Numbered from the stretch's first letter, positions 26,941-36,278 are shown. The stretch is DNA of 36,396 nt from Bacillota bacterium (GCA_021798975.1 JAJZBJ010000011.1:1-36396); one strand, 5' to 3'. Numbers and translations: made by a program. Notes: generated from the letters alone by a model not told the origin.

Positions 26941-27471
26941 ATGGCGCTCCCGGATATTGTCATGCCCGGGTTGGATGTCCTGTTTGTGGGATACAACCCC
27001 GGTATGAAGTCGGCCGACACCGGCCACCACTTTGCCGGTCCGGGCAACCTATTTTGGGCGTTGCTGGCCGATTCCAACCTCACCGGACACCGCCTCACCT
27101 GGGCCCAAGATCATGAGCTGCTGGTTTGGCGCCTGGGACTCACCAACTTGGTGGAGCGTGAAACCCCCGGGTCTGCCGATTTGGTCCCAGACGAACGGCG
27201 CGCCGGGGCGGCGGTGCTGCGGCAGAAGCTGGTGCGCCTGAAGCCCAAAATTGTTGCTTTCTTAGGCAAGGACATATTCCGCGCCTATCGGCGCCTCACG
27301 GCTAGTTCGACGGTGTCTTGGGGCATCCAGACAGATGGGCTGGTAGACGGCGTCTGGGAGGCGGTTTTACCCAATCCCAGCCGGCGCTCCACCATGCCGT
27401 ATGACCTTCGATTGCGCTACTTCTCCGAGCTGAAGGGATTGGTGGAGTGGGGACCCCATCCGCGGTCCTAA
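26941..27471 (+). CDS. mug: G/U mismatch-specific DNA glycosylase (UDG superfamily, Mug-type)
   Basis: VGYNPGMKSADTGHHFAGPGNLFWALL motif A; LPNPSRRSTMPYD motif B. Confidence 0.88.
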   Translation: MALPDIVMPGLDVLFVGYNPGMKSADTGHHFAGPGNLFWALLADSNLTGHRLTWAQDHELLVWRLGLTNLVERETPGSADLVPDERRAGAAVLRQKLVRLKPKIVAFLGKDIFRAYRRLTASSTVSWGIQTDGLVDGVWEAVLPNPSRRSTMPYDLRLRYFSELKGLVEWGPHPRS

Positions 27472-28481
27472 GCCTGCCAGCCGGCCAACTTCTGCAAGTT
27501 ATTGCTCCCTTGCCAGATGAGTCCGCCCGGTCCTGTGCTGAAGATGCCGGGACTCAGGTTGAGCGGATGCATGGCCGAGCCGGAAGGCAAGAGCAGCAGG
27601 TTTCCGCTGCTTTCGGCATTGCCGATGGCAAAGACCCCGTGGACAACGCCGAGTTCCGGCATTGACGGGGAGACAAACCGGTACCACCAGATTTGCCTAC
27701 CCTGAATCTCAATCAAAAGCCAGGCGGGCAGCGCGCCGGGGCGCTCCAGCAGGAGCAACAGCCGGTTGCCGGAGGACTGCGCGGTGATGAGCTGGGGCCA
27801 CCGCGCCGCGCGGACGCGTGCCAACACCGCGGACCGTCCCGACGGGATGGCGAGGGATTCCAGCGTACCGCTATGGTCGACGATGAGGAGCCGGGCACCT
27901 TGGACAAAAGGATTGAGCGCGGCCGGCTTCCCGGGGATCTGCCAGGAAAGCGCATGCCCGGCCACGGAGACGTGCTGGCTGGCGATCATGACGAGTTGGT
28001 TTTGGCGGTTGAACTGGATGGCTCGGGCTTGGGGCCAGGCGAGGACCGGGCCGCGGCCGGCGGACAGTTGGAGAGCGCCGCCGTTGAGTGTCATCCAAGC
28101 CAGCGATCGGCCGTTGGCCGGATAGGCGATTTGCGCGTTGGGATTGCTGGGTGGGTTTCGCAACGTGCGGTGGCGGCCGTCGACAACCCATCGGGCTCGC
28201 CCATCATGTAAGATATAGGAGACGGCCGAGCGTGGGGTGATGGGAAGGTACCATTCGGCATTGGCCAGCGAGCCGGCCAGTGGCGAAATGGTCTGGGTCT
28301 CCGCACTCCAAGCGGCGCCCACATGAAGGGCGCGGCTGGGCGGCGAAATCACCGGATTCGGGGTCTTCCATGACGCCTCTGGCGGAGCCTCGGGGGCCGG
28401 GCTGCGGACGAGGTAAGCGGCCAGACCGGCCAGGCCGACGGCTACAACCAGTGCGAGAGCGTAGGATGGGCGAAATTTCAT
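27468..28481 (-). CDS. Uncharacterised exported or membrane-anchored protein
   Basis: N-terminal signal anchor MKFRPSYALALVVAVGLAGLAAYLV; Pro-rich linker; SD AGGAGGT before ATG 28481. Confidence 0.72.
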   Translation of the reverse strand: MKFRPSYALALVVAVGLAGLAAYLVRSPAPEAPPEASWKTPNPVISPPSRALHVGAAWSAETQTISPLAGSLANAEWYLPITPRSAVSYILHDGRARWVVDGRHRTLRNPPSNPNAQIAYPANGRSLAWMTLNGGALQLSAGRGPVLAWPQARAIQFNRQNQLVMIASQHVSVAGHALSWQIPGKPAALNPFVQGARLLIVDHSGTLESLAIPSGRSAVLARVRAARWPQLITAQSSGNRLLLLLERPGALPAWLLIEIQGRQIWWYRFVSPSMPELGVVHGVFAIGNAESSGNLLLLPSGSAMHPLNLSPGIFSTGPGGLIWQGSNNLQKLAGWQA

Positions 28482-28503
28482 GTGCGACCTCCTGATAGAG
28501 GTC

Positions 28504-28532
28504 AGCATACCGAAAGCCTGTCAGGCCTGCAA
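28504..28532 (-). promoter_or_regulatory. Promoter of the exported hypothetical gene
   Basis: Minus strand TTGCAG-17 bp-TATGCT. Confidence 0.5.
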
Positions 28533-28540
28533 CCGAGGCG

Positions 28541-28684
28541 TTACTGGGTTTTCAGCGAAAGTAGCAGCAGGGCCGTCAACCCGAGACCGGCTTCTACGCC
28601 GAGACGCAGCCAGTCGTCCATCGTGAGGCGCCAAGCGGCGATGCCACCCAACACTGTGGCTACCGAACCGAGTTTATTGTACAT
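28541..28684 (-). CDS. 47-aa small membrane protein
   Basis: MYNKLGSVATVLGGIAAWRLTMDDWLRLGVEAGLGLTALLLLSLKTQ; GGGGAGG SD 8 nt upstream of ATG. Confidence 0.5.
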   Translation of the reverse strand: MYNKLGSVATVLGGIAAWRLTMDDWLRLGVEAGLGLTALLLLSLKTQ

Positions 28685-28778
28685 ACAGTTCGCCTCCCCT
28701 GCGGCGTGAGCCTTTGCCAGGTACAACGCGACTGGGGAGCAAAAGGTTCCCACTGATTGGCCTAGAGGAGGAAAAAAA

Positions 28779-29852
28779 TTGCGAATCGCATCCATCCAGA
28801 AGGAACTCGCCCGCCTAGACGCGCTGTTGGCCCTGGCCCCGGGGCAGGATTTCCGCTATGCGGCGGGCTGGACGCCGATGGGGGACGAGCGGCTGACCTT
28901 TTTGTTGATTTCCCCGGACGGCGTGCAACTGGTTATTGCCTCTGTGAACGCCGAAGAGGCCGTGGCCCATCTGCGCGCGGCTGTGCCCGTTCACCGCTTT
29001 ACCGACGCTGCGGGACCGCGGGCTGTGCTGTCTGAGGCTCTCCGGTCGCTGAGCGGATCGCAGGTGTTGGTGTCGGACGACGCCCGCTTTGATCACGCCC
29101 AAATCCTGGCTGAGGTTGTCAAGCAGCCGCTGGGATTGGCCTCTCAGGTGATGGCGCCGCTGCGGATGCAGAAGGACCCGGAAGAATGCCGCCTGCTCGC
29201 GGAAAGCCAGCGGATTAATGACTTGGCCATGCAGGCGGCGTACCAAGCGATGCAGCCGGGCATGACCGAGTTGGAGTTGGCGGACGTGATTCGCCGGGCA
29301 TTCATCGCCAATGGAGCCGACAAAGAGGCGTTTATCATTGTGGCCTGCGGCGAGCACAGCGCGCTCCCCCACCACAGTCCGACCGATACCAAGCTGGAAC
29401 CTGGGCCGGTGTTGCTGGACATTGGCTGCTATTACCACGGCTATGCATCGGACATGACCCGGGTGGCGTATTTGGGCGAACCATCGGAAAAGTTCCGGGC
29501 TGTGCACCGGGTGGTCGAAGCGGCCGTCAAGGCTGCTCATCACGAGGCCAAGCCGGGCACACCCGCGGAGAACGTGGATCGCGCGGCGCGGCGCGTCATT
29601 GACGAGGCAGGCTACGGGGCAGCCTTTGTCCATCGGGTGGGCCATGGCATCGGGCTGTCGGTTCACGAACCGCCCTCCGTCATGGAAACCAACCAGTTGA
29701 GGCTTCCCGAAAACGCGGCATTCTCCATTGAGCCCGGCATTTACTTGCCCGGAGAGTTCGGGGTGCGGCTCGAAGAGGTGGTCATCAATCGGGCAGGCGG
29801 GGCCGAAATCTTGTCGCATGTCTCCCGAGACATCTTTGTGAAGCCCCTCTAG
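28779..29852 (+). CDS. M24-family aminopeptidase (Xaa-Pro peptidase-like)
   Basis: DIGCYYHGYASDMTR, VHRVGHGIGLSVHE, FSIEPGIYLPGEFGVRLEE; TTG start after AGAGGAGG. Confidence 0.92.
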   Translation: MRIASIQKELARLDALLALAPGQDFRYAAGWTPMGDERLTFLLISPDGVQLVIASVNAEEAVAHLRAAVPVHRFTDAAGPRAVLSEALRSLSGSQVLVSDDARFDHAQILAEVVKQPLGLASQVMAPLRMQKDPEECRLLAESQRINDLAMQAAYQAMQPGMTELELADVIRRAFIANGADKEAFIIVACGEHSALPHHSPTDTKLEPGPVLLDIGCYYHGYASDMTRVAYLGEPSEKFRAVHRVVEAAVKAAHHEAKPGTPAENVDRAARRVIDEAGYGAAFVHRVGHGIGLSVHEPPSVMETNQLRLPENAAFSIEPGIYLPGEFGVRLEEVVINRAGGAEILSHVSRDIFVKPL

Positions 29853-29857
29853 GCAAG

Positions 29858-29886
29858 TTGCCCGGGATTTGGGCTCGTGATATGGT
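29858..29886 (+). promoter_or_regulatory. Candidate promoter of the peroxiredoxin-nth operon
   Basis: TTGCCC-17 bp-TATGGT. Confidence 0.45.
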
Positions 29887-29925
29887 GCAGACAACGACGA
29901 CTGAGCGGAGTCAGGAGGGCCAATC

Positions 29926-30396
29926 ATGGAAGACGCATTGTTAGGGAAGGTAGCGCCGGATTTCACGCTGCCAGGAACCGATGGCACGGTGCACCTCAAG
30001 GATTTGTTGGGCCGTGTGGTGGTGTTGTATTTCTATCCCCGCGACAACACGCCGGGCTGCACCACCGAGGCATGTGACTTCCGGGATGCCTACGCGGGGT
30101 TCAGCGACAGCGGCGCGGTGGTGCTGGGGGTTAGCACGGATTCTTTGGCCAGCCATCAAAAGTTCCGAGCCAAGCACCAACTGCCGTTTCCTCTCTTGTC
30201 GGATGAGTCGGCCGAGGTCGCCAAGGCCTATGGCGTCTACAAGCAGAAAAACATGTACGGGAAGGTTTCGTGGGGCATCGAGCGGAGCACATTTGTGATT
30301 GATCCCGAGGGCATTGTGCGCAAGGTCTATCGCAAGGTGCGCGTGCCCGGCCATGTCGAAGGCGTGCTGGCCGAAGCGTCCCAGGTCCGTCAATGA
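29926..30396 (+). CDS. bcp: Thioredoxin-dependent peroxiredoxin (Bcp-type)
   Basis: APDFTLPGTDG, YFYPRDNTPGCTTEACDFRDAY. Confidence 0.94.
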   Translation: MEDALLGKVAPDFTLPGTDGTVHLKDLLGRVVVLYFYPRDNTPGCTTEACDFRDAYAGFSDSGAVVLGVSTDSLASHQKFRAKHQLPFPLLSDESAEVAKAYGVYKQKNMYGKVSWGIERSTFVIDPEGIVRKVYRKVRVPGHVEGVLAEASQVRQ

Positions 30397-31025
30397 GCCG
30401 CAAGATTCTCCGGATGCTGGACCAATTGGAATCTCTCTATCCGGACGCCACCACGGAACTGGATTTCTCTACGCCCTTCCAACTGTTGGTGGCGACCATG
30501 CTGTCAGCACAGTGCACGGACCGTCGGGTCAACATGATTACGCCGCGGGTGTTTGCCCGCTATCCCGATGCGCCGTCGCTGGCGTCGGCATCGGTGGAGG
30601 CAATCGAGGACCTGATACGGGATTGCGGGCTCTTCCATACGAAGGCGCGGAACATTGTGGCGACGGCCCGGCTTCTCGTGGAACGCTGGGGCGGTGAAGT
30701 TCCGCCGGATCGGGAGCAACTCATGACGCTGCCAGGGGTGGGGCGCAAGACGGCCAACGTGGTCGTGTCCAATGCTTTTGGCCAGGACGCGATTGCCGTC
30801 GATACCCATGTCTTCCGTGTCTCACACCGACTCGGATGGGCGGATGCCAAGGATCCGGACGGGACGGAAGAACAGTTGATGCGCGCCATTCCCAAGAAGA
30901 AGTGGTCCCGCGCCCATCATTGGCTCATTCTGCATGGGCGGCGGGTGTGCTTGGCGCGATCCCCGCAATGCGACACCTGCCTGTTGGCGCGGGATTGCGC
31001 CCAAGTGGGCGTGAAGTCATCATGA
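30393..31025 (+). CDS. nth: Endonuclease III
   Basis: LLVATMLSAQCTDRRVN, LPGVGRKTANVV, AVDTHVFRVSHRLG, 4Fe-4S C-x6-C-x2-C-x5-C. Confidence 0.95.
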   Translation: MSRKILRMLDQLESLYPDATTELDFSTPFQLLVATMLSAQCTDRRVNMITPRVFARYPDAPSLASASVEAIEDLIRDCGLFHTKARNIVATARLLVERWGGEVPPDREQLMTLPGVGRKTANVVVSNAFGQDAIAVDTHVFRVSHRLGWADAKDPDGTEEQLMRAIPKKKWSRAHHWLILHGRRVCLARSPQCDTCLLARDCAQVGVKSS

Positions 31026-31354
31026 TTCTCCTATTGGAAGACAATGTCATGTTCTCCATGCCCATTATGGAACTCGCCCGGCAACACGGTGAACCGGTCA
31101 TCGTGGCAGAACATGCGGCCCGCGCCCGGGAGGTTTTGGCGGAGCAGTCTGATCTGCGGGGCGTCCTGCTCGACATGCGGCTCGTGGACGATGAGCTGCT
31201 TCAGCAAATACCTGCGGCGTTGGCGGTTGCGGCCTTCGGCCCGCACGTCGAAGGCGGGTCCTTCCTGGCCATGCGGCAACGCGGGATTAAAAACGTGTGG
31301 CCCAACTCGAAGTTGCGGGAACGTTTGCCCGACTGGCTAAAGGCTCTCCCGTAG
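31022..31354 (+). CDS. Small pseudo-receiver-like protein
   Basis: MILLLEDNVMFSMPIMELARQHG...GVLLDMRLVDDE...; ATGA overlap with nth stop. Confidence 0.65.
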   Translation: MILLLEDNVMFSMPIMELARQHGEPVIVAEHAARAREVLAEQSDLRGVLLDMRLVDDELLQQIPAALAVAAFGPHVEGGSFLAMRQRGIKNVWPNSKLRERLPDWLKALP

Positions 31355-31391
31355 CACGCGTCTGATTGCCTTTTCCCTTACGTAAACTGTC

Positions 31392-32276
31392 GTGAGGGGT
31401 GATGGCGTGACGGTGTTGGTGCTAAGCGGAGGCGGGATCTGGGCGGTGGCCGGCATTGGGGCGGCAGCGGCGTTGCGCGATATGGACGTTGCGGTCGACG
31501 CCTATGTGGGGTCCTCGGCCGGTGCCCTAGTCGGGGTGCTGTTGGCTTTGGGCCACACCCCCGAAACGCTTGCCGATGCCGCCCAAGCGCTGAAATCGTC
31601 TCCGGTTCGGCCGGCCTGGCAGGCCTGGGCGGCCTCCCTGGTGCATGCCAAACTGCCGTTGGGTTTAGCCACCCCGGCCCGCCTCTGGGAGCGGTTGGCC
31701 GGGGTGCTTCACGACCGCGAGTGGGCCGATCTGGAGACCCCGGTATGGATTGTGGCGACCTCGCTCAGCCAACGGCAAGCCATGGTATTCGGCCCAGGGG
31801 AGGAACCGGTCCGGACAGACTTGGGGAGCCGCATGCACCTCGGCTGGGGCGGGACCAGCATTCCGCTGAAGACGGCTTTGAGGGCGTCCACGGCTGTTCC
31901 CGGACTGCTTGCGCCGGTATCGGCGTTGGGGCAGGTGTTGGTCGACGGCGGAGTGGTGGATGATTATCCGGTGGATGTGGCGGCCTGGATGGGGGCGACC
32001 CACATCATTGGTGTTTGGGTGGATGAGTCGCCGCGTTGGACGCTGCCCCGCTCCGGGCATTTGGGCCACTTAATGTCCGCCAGCCTCTCCACCATGATTC
32101 GCGAGCTCTCGGTGGTCCGTCAGCGCCAGGTGACAATTCCCCGAGTCGATATCCGCATCGAAATGGAAAACGGCCACCGCGTGTTTCATCGCACGGCTGA
32201 AATTGTCGAGCGCGGCTACCATCTGACACGCGATCACGGCCGTGAAATCCTGGAAGGCCAAGATCGCCGGGCTTAG
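31392..32276 (+). CDS. Patatin-like phospholipase (RssA-like)
   Basis: LVLSGGGIWAVAGIGAAAAL, GSSAG nucleophile, DGGVVDDYPV; GTG 31407 is an alternative start. Confidence 0.9.
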   Translation: MRGDGVTVLVLSGGGIWAVAGIGAAAALRDMDVAVDAYVGSSAGALVGVLLALGHTPETLADAAQALKSSPVRPAWQAWAASLVHAKLPLGLATPARLWERLAGVLHDREWADLETPVWIVATSLSQRQAMVFGPGEEPVRTDLGSRMHLGWGGTSIPLKTALRASTAVPGLLAPVSALGQVLVDGGVVDDYPVDVAAWMGATHIIGVWVDESPRWTLPRSGHLGHLMSASLSTMIRELSVVRQRQVTIPRVDIRIEMENGHRVFHRTAEIVERGYHLTRDHGREILEGQDRRA

Positions 32277-32740
32277 TGGCGGGCCGGATCGGGGCTGCCC
32301 GGGATTTTTGCGGCTGGGCGGGGCATCGCCAGTTTTCGGGCCTTGGAGACGGCCGGGTTGGCCATGACGCGGGCATCGACTTCGGTCCCTACCAGCGTGC
32401 CATGCTGTTCGGTGACCACGGCGCTCACAACGATTTGCGCTTTGCCGCTGAATAGTGCGGCGTCGGTACCTTGGGCCTCCATGTCAATGTGCGTCTGGGG
32501 CGTTAAGGTGACGGCGACGGTCTTTCCTTGAGCAGTCGCAATGCGGAGGAAGTGAAGGGCGCCTAACGAAAAGACGCCCGTCATGCCGCCCGATACGATG
32601 CCGTGGATGATTTGGCGGTGGGATTCATCATGCGCGTGGGGCTCCGCCAGGCTGTGCGACTGGGCCAAGGCCGCTCCCGGGACCAGCGCCAGCACGGCTG
32701 CGGCGCCGGCCATGGCGAGCGTGGATGGCGTGGATTTCAT
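32273..32740 (-). CDS. Secreted hypothetical protein
   Basis: Signal peptide MKSTPSTLAMAGAAAVLALVPGAALAQS; His-rich mature N-terminus. Confidence 0.68.
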   Translation of the reverse strand: MKSTPSTLAMAGAAAVLALVPGAALAQSHSLAEPHAHDESHRQIIHGIVSGGMTGVFSLGALHFLRIATAQGKTVAVTLTPQTHIDMEAQGTDAALFSGKAQIVVSAVVTEQHGTLVGTEVDARVMANPAVSKARKLAMPRPAAKIPGSPDPARH

Positions 32741-32826
32741 GGCACCAGGTCCTTTCCGGCATTCTGTGTTCCCTTACACCCTGACAGTTGGCTTCAACCT
32801 TGCATGGCCCGCCGCCGCCAAAGCCC

Positions 32827-34092
32827 CTAAAGGACCGTGGGTTCGACCTCTTTAAAGGCACGCCATTGTTCATGGCGAAGAATGTGCTCAAGAATGTCCA
32901 CGACGCCCAGGCAGTCGCGAAAGCGCGACGTGCTGGGAGCTGGAGCCAGCCGAATCATGTCGGGGAACCGAAAGTCGGGGACAACTTTCGCGGCGCGGAG
33001 TGCGAGACTCAGGGCGCGGCCTTCTTCATGGGCCAGGGCGATGTGTCCGCCCCGATCCTGCGGCGGTGTGACGACATCGACGCCATAGCGGGTCAAGCGC
33101 TCCCGCACTAGGGTGTCCAAAAATGCCGTCAGTGATTGCGAGCGGGTAAAGAGCGCGTCAATGCCGGCTTCCGCTAACAGCTCGACACTGCCCGCCAAGG
33201 CAGCCAACGACAGAATGCTGGGCGTCCCCATCTGCAGCGCGTGGGCATCGGAGGCGCCCTCGAAACCGAACGGCATGTGAAATTGACGTTCGTTGGCCGA
33301 TCCCCACCAACCGGCAAGACCGGGCGCGAGGGGATGCCGGCGCCGGTGTACAAATGCGCCGGCCGGAGAACCAGGTCCGCCGTTGAGATACTTATACGTG
33401 CAGAAGATGGCGAGATCAATCTCATCATGCAGGCGGTGCGGAATGAGTCCGGCCGAGTGGCAGAGATCCCATATCACGGGCACCCCGCGCTCTTTGAGCG
33501 CGGCCGTGATTTCCGCCATCGGCAGCATTTGCCCGGTGGTGAACACGACAGACGGCAGCACCGCCAGACCCACATGCTCATCCGCCGCGGCCAGCACATC
33601 CTGGCTGGTGATGAGACGGGTGCCGGATTGGGGCGGTACGACGACCAAGTCCGCATCAGAATGGTGTCCGCGGCTCTCGAGGAAGCTCGACACCGCGTAA
33701 CGGTCGGTGGGAAAGGCCAGCCCGTCGATGAGGATTTTGGGGCGCTCGCGCCCAGGCCAGAACGTGGCCAGCATCTGGTGCAGCATCACCGTGGTTGACG
33801 ACCCCAAAGTGATCTCGCCGGGCTGGGCCCCCAAGATCGGGGATAACGTGTCGGCAATCTCTTCGACCCAGGTAAACCAGGGCGGCGAGGTTTCATTCCA
33901 ACCCAGTACGCCTAGCTGAGCCCACTGGTCGAGGGCTTCTTCGACCCGCCGGCGGGCGCGCCGGCTCTCCAACCCCAGGGAATTGCCGTCAAAGTAGAGG
34001 CCTGGGGGATGGAAGAATTCCTCGGGGAGCCAGCGCAGAGGATCGGTTCGGTCCATGGTTTCGGCGTCGTGTGTCCAATTGCGGTCCTGCAT
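32827..34092 (-). CDS. kynU: Kynureninase
   Basis: YFDGNSLGLESRRARRRVEEAL, PVIWDLCHSAGLIP, AIFCTYKYLNGGPGSPAGAFVH (PLP Lys), GWWGSANERQFHM. Confidence 0.94.
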   Translation of the reverse strand: MQDRNWTHDAETMDRTDPLRWLPEEFFHPPGLYFDGNSLGLESRRARRRVEEALDQWAQLGVLGWNETSPPWFTWVEEIADTLSPILGAQPGEITLGSSTTVMLHQMLATFWPGRERPKILIDGLAFPTDRYAVSSFLESRGHHSDADLVVVPPQSGTRLITSQDVLAAADEHVGLAVLPSVVFTTGQMLPMAEITAALKERGVPVIWDLCHSAGLIPHRLHDEIDLAIFCTYKYLNGGPGSPAGAFVHRRRHPLAPGLAGWWGSANERQFHMPFGFEGASDAHALQMGTPSILSLAALAGSVELLAEAGIDALFTRSQSLTAFLDTLVRERLTRYGVDVVTPPQDRGGHIALAHEEGRALSLALRAAKVVPDFRFPDMIRLAPAPSTSRFRDCLGVVDILEHILRHEQWRAFKEVEPTVL

Positions 34093-34226
34093 GACGTGCC
34101 TCCCAAATTATAAGGTGCTGAGAAGTTCTCCCCGGCTTTGGCAAAATCCTGTCCCCGAGGCAGGATTCACGCGGCGGGGATCAGAAGATAGGGGAAAACG
34201 GACGCGAGTCAGAAAGAAGGAGCAGA

Positions 34227-35558
34227 ATGTTTCAGAGCGAATGGACGGCCGCTGAGGATGCTTTGGCGCCGGTGCAAGTCCGGCTGGCTCAGGAAGACCG
34301 CAGCCTTGATCGGCCGTGGGTTGAGCGTGATGGCGAGAGGGCTTGGGTCGTGGTTCCCCGGCGCGCTACGCTGAGAAAGACCCAAAGAGCGTTTAGGGAG
34401 GCACTGAAGCTTGCCGTGGGGCTGAAGCCCGCCCGCATCGGGCTTGACATCCGGGAACTGGAACCGGCGCTGCGGCGCGCCGCCCTCTGGGGCGCCGGTC
34501 AAGGGGTGTATCGGTTTCGGTTGACCGACCAAACGGTGACGGGTCCCACGGTCGCGGTAGCGCCTTATCCCGGTTTGGACCTCGACTTGGCGATTCTTCA
34601 GGGCCAATCCCGGGTTCGGGACTGGATTAATCTGCCATCCAACGTGAAACCTCCGGAGCGTTTGGCGGAGCTGATGCAAGCGGATGCCGACCACCGCATT
34701 GCGTGGACTGCCTATCACCAGAAGATGCTCGAGGAGATGGGAGCCGGCGGCATTCTGGGCGTGGGGCAAGGCAGCCATCGACCGCCCGTGTTGTTGGTGG
34801 GGCGTTATGAAGGCAAGCCGGACAGCCCTTGGATTGCCTTGGTCGGTAAAGGCATCACCTTTGACAGCGGCGGCATTAGCCTCAAGCCCGGCGACGGGAT
34901 GGGGCGGATGAAGGGGGACATGGGCGGAGCCGCGGCTGTGGCGGCTGCTTTCCGTACGGCGGCTGAGACAGGGCTGGCGGTCAATGTCATGGCGGTATTG
35001 CCGCTAGCGGAGAATTTGCCGGGCGGGGGCGCCTTCCGGCCCGGTGATGTTTTGACCATGATGGATGGGACCTTGGTGGAAGTTATATCCACTGATGCCG
35101 AGGGACGTTTGGTGCTGGGAGACGGCGTCACTTGGGCGATTCGGAACGGCGCCCAGGCGGTGGTCGATATGGCCACCCTAACCGGCGCCAACGTGGTGGC
35201 CCTGGGCGGTATTCGCAGCGCCCTCATCGCCAACCATGAGGGCCTCGCGGCCCTGGTGCGCGAGGCGGCCGACCGGGCGGCCGAGCCCACATGGGAGATG
35301 CCGCATGACGAAGACTATGCGGACTTAAACAAGACCACCGCCGCCGACATCAAGAACTCCGGCGGCCGCCCCGCAGGAACGGTGACGGCCGGGTTGTTCA
35401 TTGGCCACTTTGCCAAGGACGTGGCCTGGGCGCATCTCGACATCGCCGGGTTGTCGTTTGAAAGCGACGGCAGCGGCATCGGCGCGGGCGCGACTGGCTA
35501 CGGGGCGGCAACGCTGGTGGAAGTGCTGAAGGCCTTCGGCGAGCGCCCGCCGCTCTAG
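34227..35558 (+). CDS. pepA: Leucyl aminopeptidase (M17)
   Basis: VGKGITFDSGGISLKPGDGMGRMKGDMGGAA, STDAEGRLVLGDGVTWA; NLPSNVKPP. Confidence 0.93.
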   Translation: MFQSEWTAAEDALAPVQVRLAQEDRSLDRPWVERDGERAWVVVPRRATLRKTQRAFREALKLAVGLKPARIGLDIRELEPALRRAALWGAGQGVYRFRLTDQTVTGPTVAVAPYPGLDLDLAILQGQSRVRDWINLPSNVKPPERLAELMQADADHRIAWTAYHQKMLEEMGAGGILGVGQGSHRPPVLLVGRYEGKPDSPWIALVGKGITFDSGGISLKPGDGMGRMKGDMGGAAAVAAAFRTAAETGLAVNVMAVLPLAENLPGGGAFRPGDVLTMMDGTLVEVISTDAEGRLVLGDGVTWAIRNGAQAVVDMATLTGANVVALGGIRSALIANHEGLAALVREAADRAAEPTWEMPHDEDYADLNKTTAADIKNSGGRPAGTVTAGLFIGHFAKDVAWAHLDIAGLSFESDGSGIGAGATGYGAATLVEVLKAFGERPPL

Positions 35559-35561
35559 CGT

Positions 35562-36278
35562 CTAATGGCCAATCAGGTAAACCACCTTGATGCTGACCGA
35601 TTGGGTGGATTGGCCGGGCATAATGGGCGTACTCGGGGCTGAGGCAGCGGTTGCGTTCATCTCGAACGGCATGGGCGACGTGTTCTCATTCATGGACGAT
35701 ACGGACTTCACTCCGACAACCCGTTCGCCCATACTGGCGGCAATGGCGGATGCCTGACTCTGGGCATTCGCCATTGCTTGTTTGTAGGCGGTTTGATACC
35801 CGATGTTGGTCGGAACGGTAAAGTTGATTCCGTCCACCTGGTTGGCGCCCGCTTGCACGGCGGCGTCAACCGCCTTGCCGGCCTGGGCCGCCGTGGTGGT
35901 GATGTTGAGCGTATCGGTGACTTGGTATCCGGTAATTTTCGTCCCCCTCTGGTTGTAGACCGGGTTAATGTTGAGGCCGCCGGTGGCAATGGCGGATTGG
36001 GCCACGCCGAGCTGCTCGACCGCTTGGATGACGCGGTTAGCGGCGGCGTTGTTGGCGTTGAGAGCCGCTTGCGCCGTCGTCCCTTGATTGTTCACGCTCA
36101 CGCTGACTTGCGCGGTGGTCGGTGTGACGGAAATTGACGCGTTGCCATAAACGGTCACTAAGCTAGGCGCAGTCCCGGCCGCTTGGACGGGCGATCCGCC
36201 GGAGTTCAAGACAGCCACCATGCCGAAGGCGGCCGCTAAGGCTGCTGCGGCCCCCATTCCTATCACGGATTTTTTCAC
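35562..36278 (-). CDS. SIMPL-domain (DUF541) secreted protein
   Basis: Signal peptide then VTVYGNASISVTPTTAQVSVSV, YQVTDTLNITT; GTG 36278 after GAGGAGG. Confidence 0.88.
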   Translation of the reverse strand: MKKSVIGMGAAAALAAAFGMVAVLNSGGSPVQAAGTAPSLVTVYGNASISVTPTTAQVSVSVNNQGTTAQAALNANNAAANRVIQAVEQLGVAQSAIATGGLNINPVYNQRGTKITGYQVTDTLNITTTAAQAGKAVDAAVQAGANQVDGINFTVPTNIGYQTAYKQAMANAQSQASAIAASMGERVVGVKSVSSMNENTSPMPFEMNATAASAPSTPIMPGQSTQSVSIKVVYLIGH

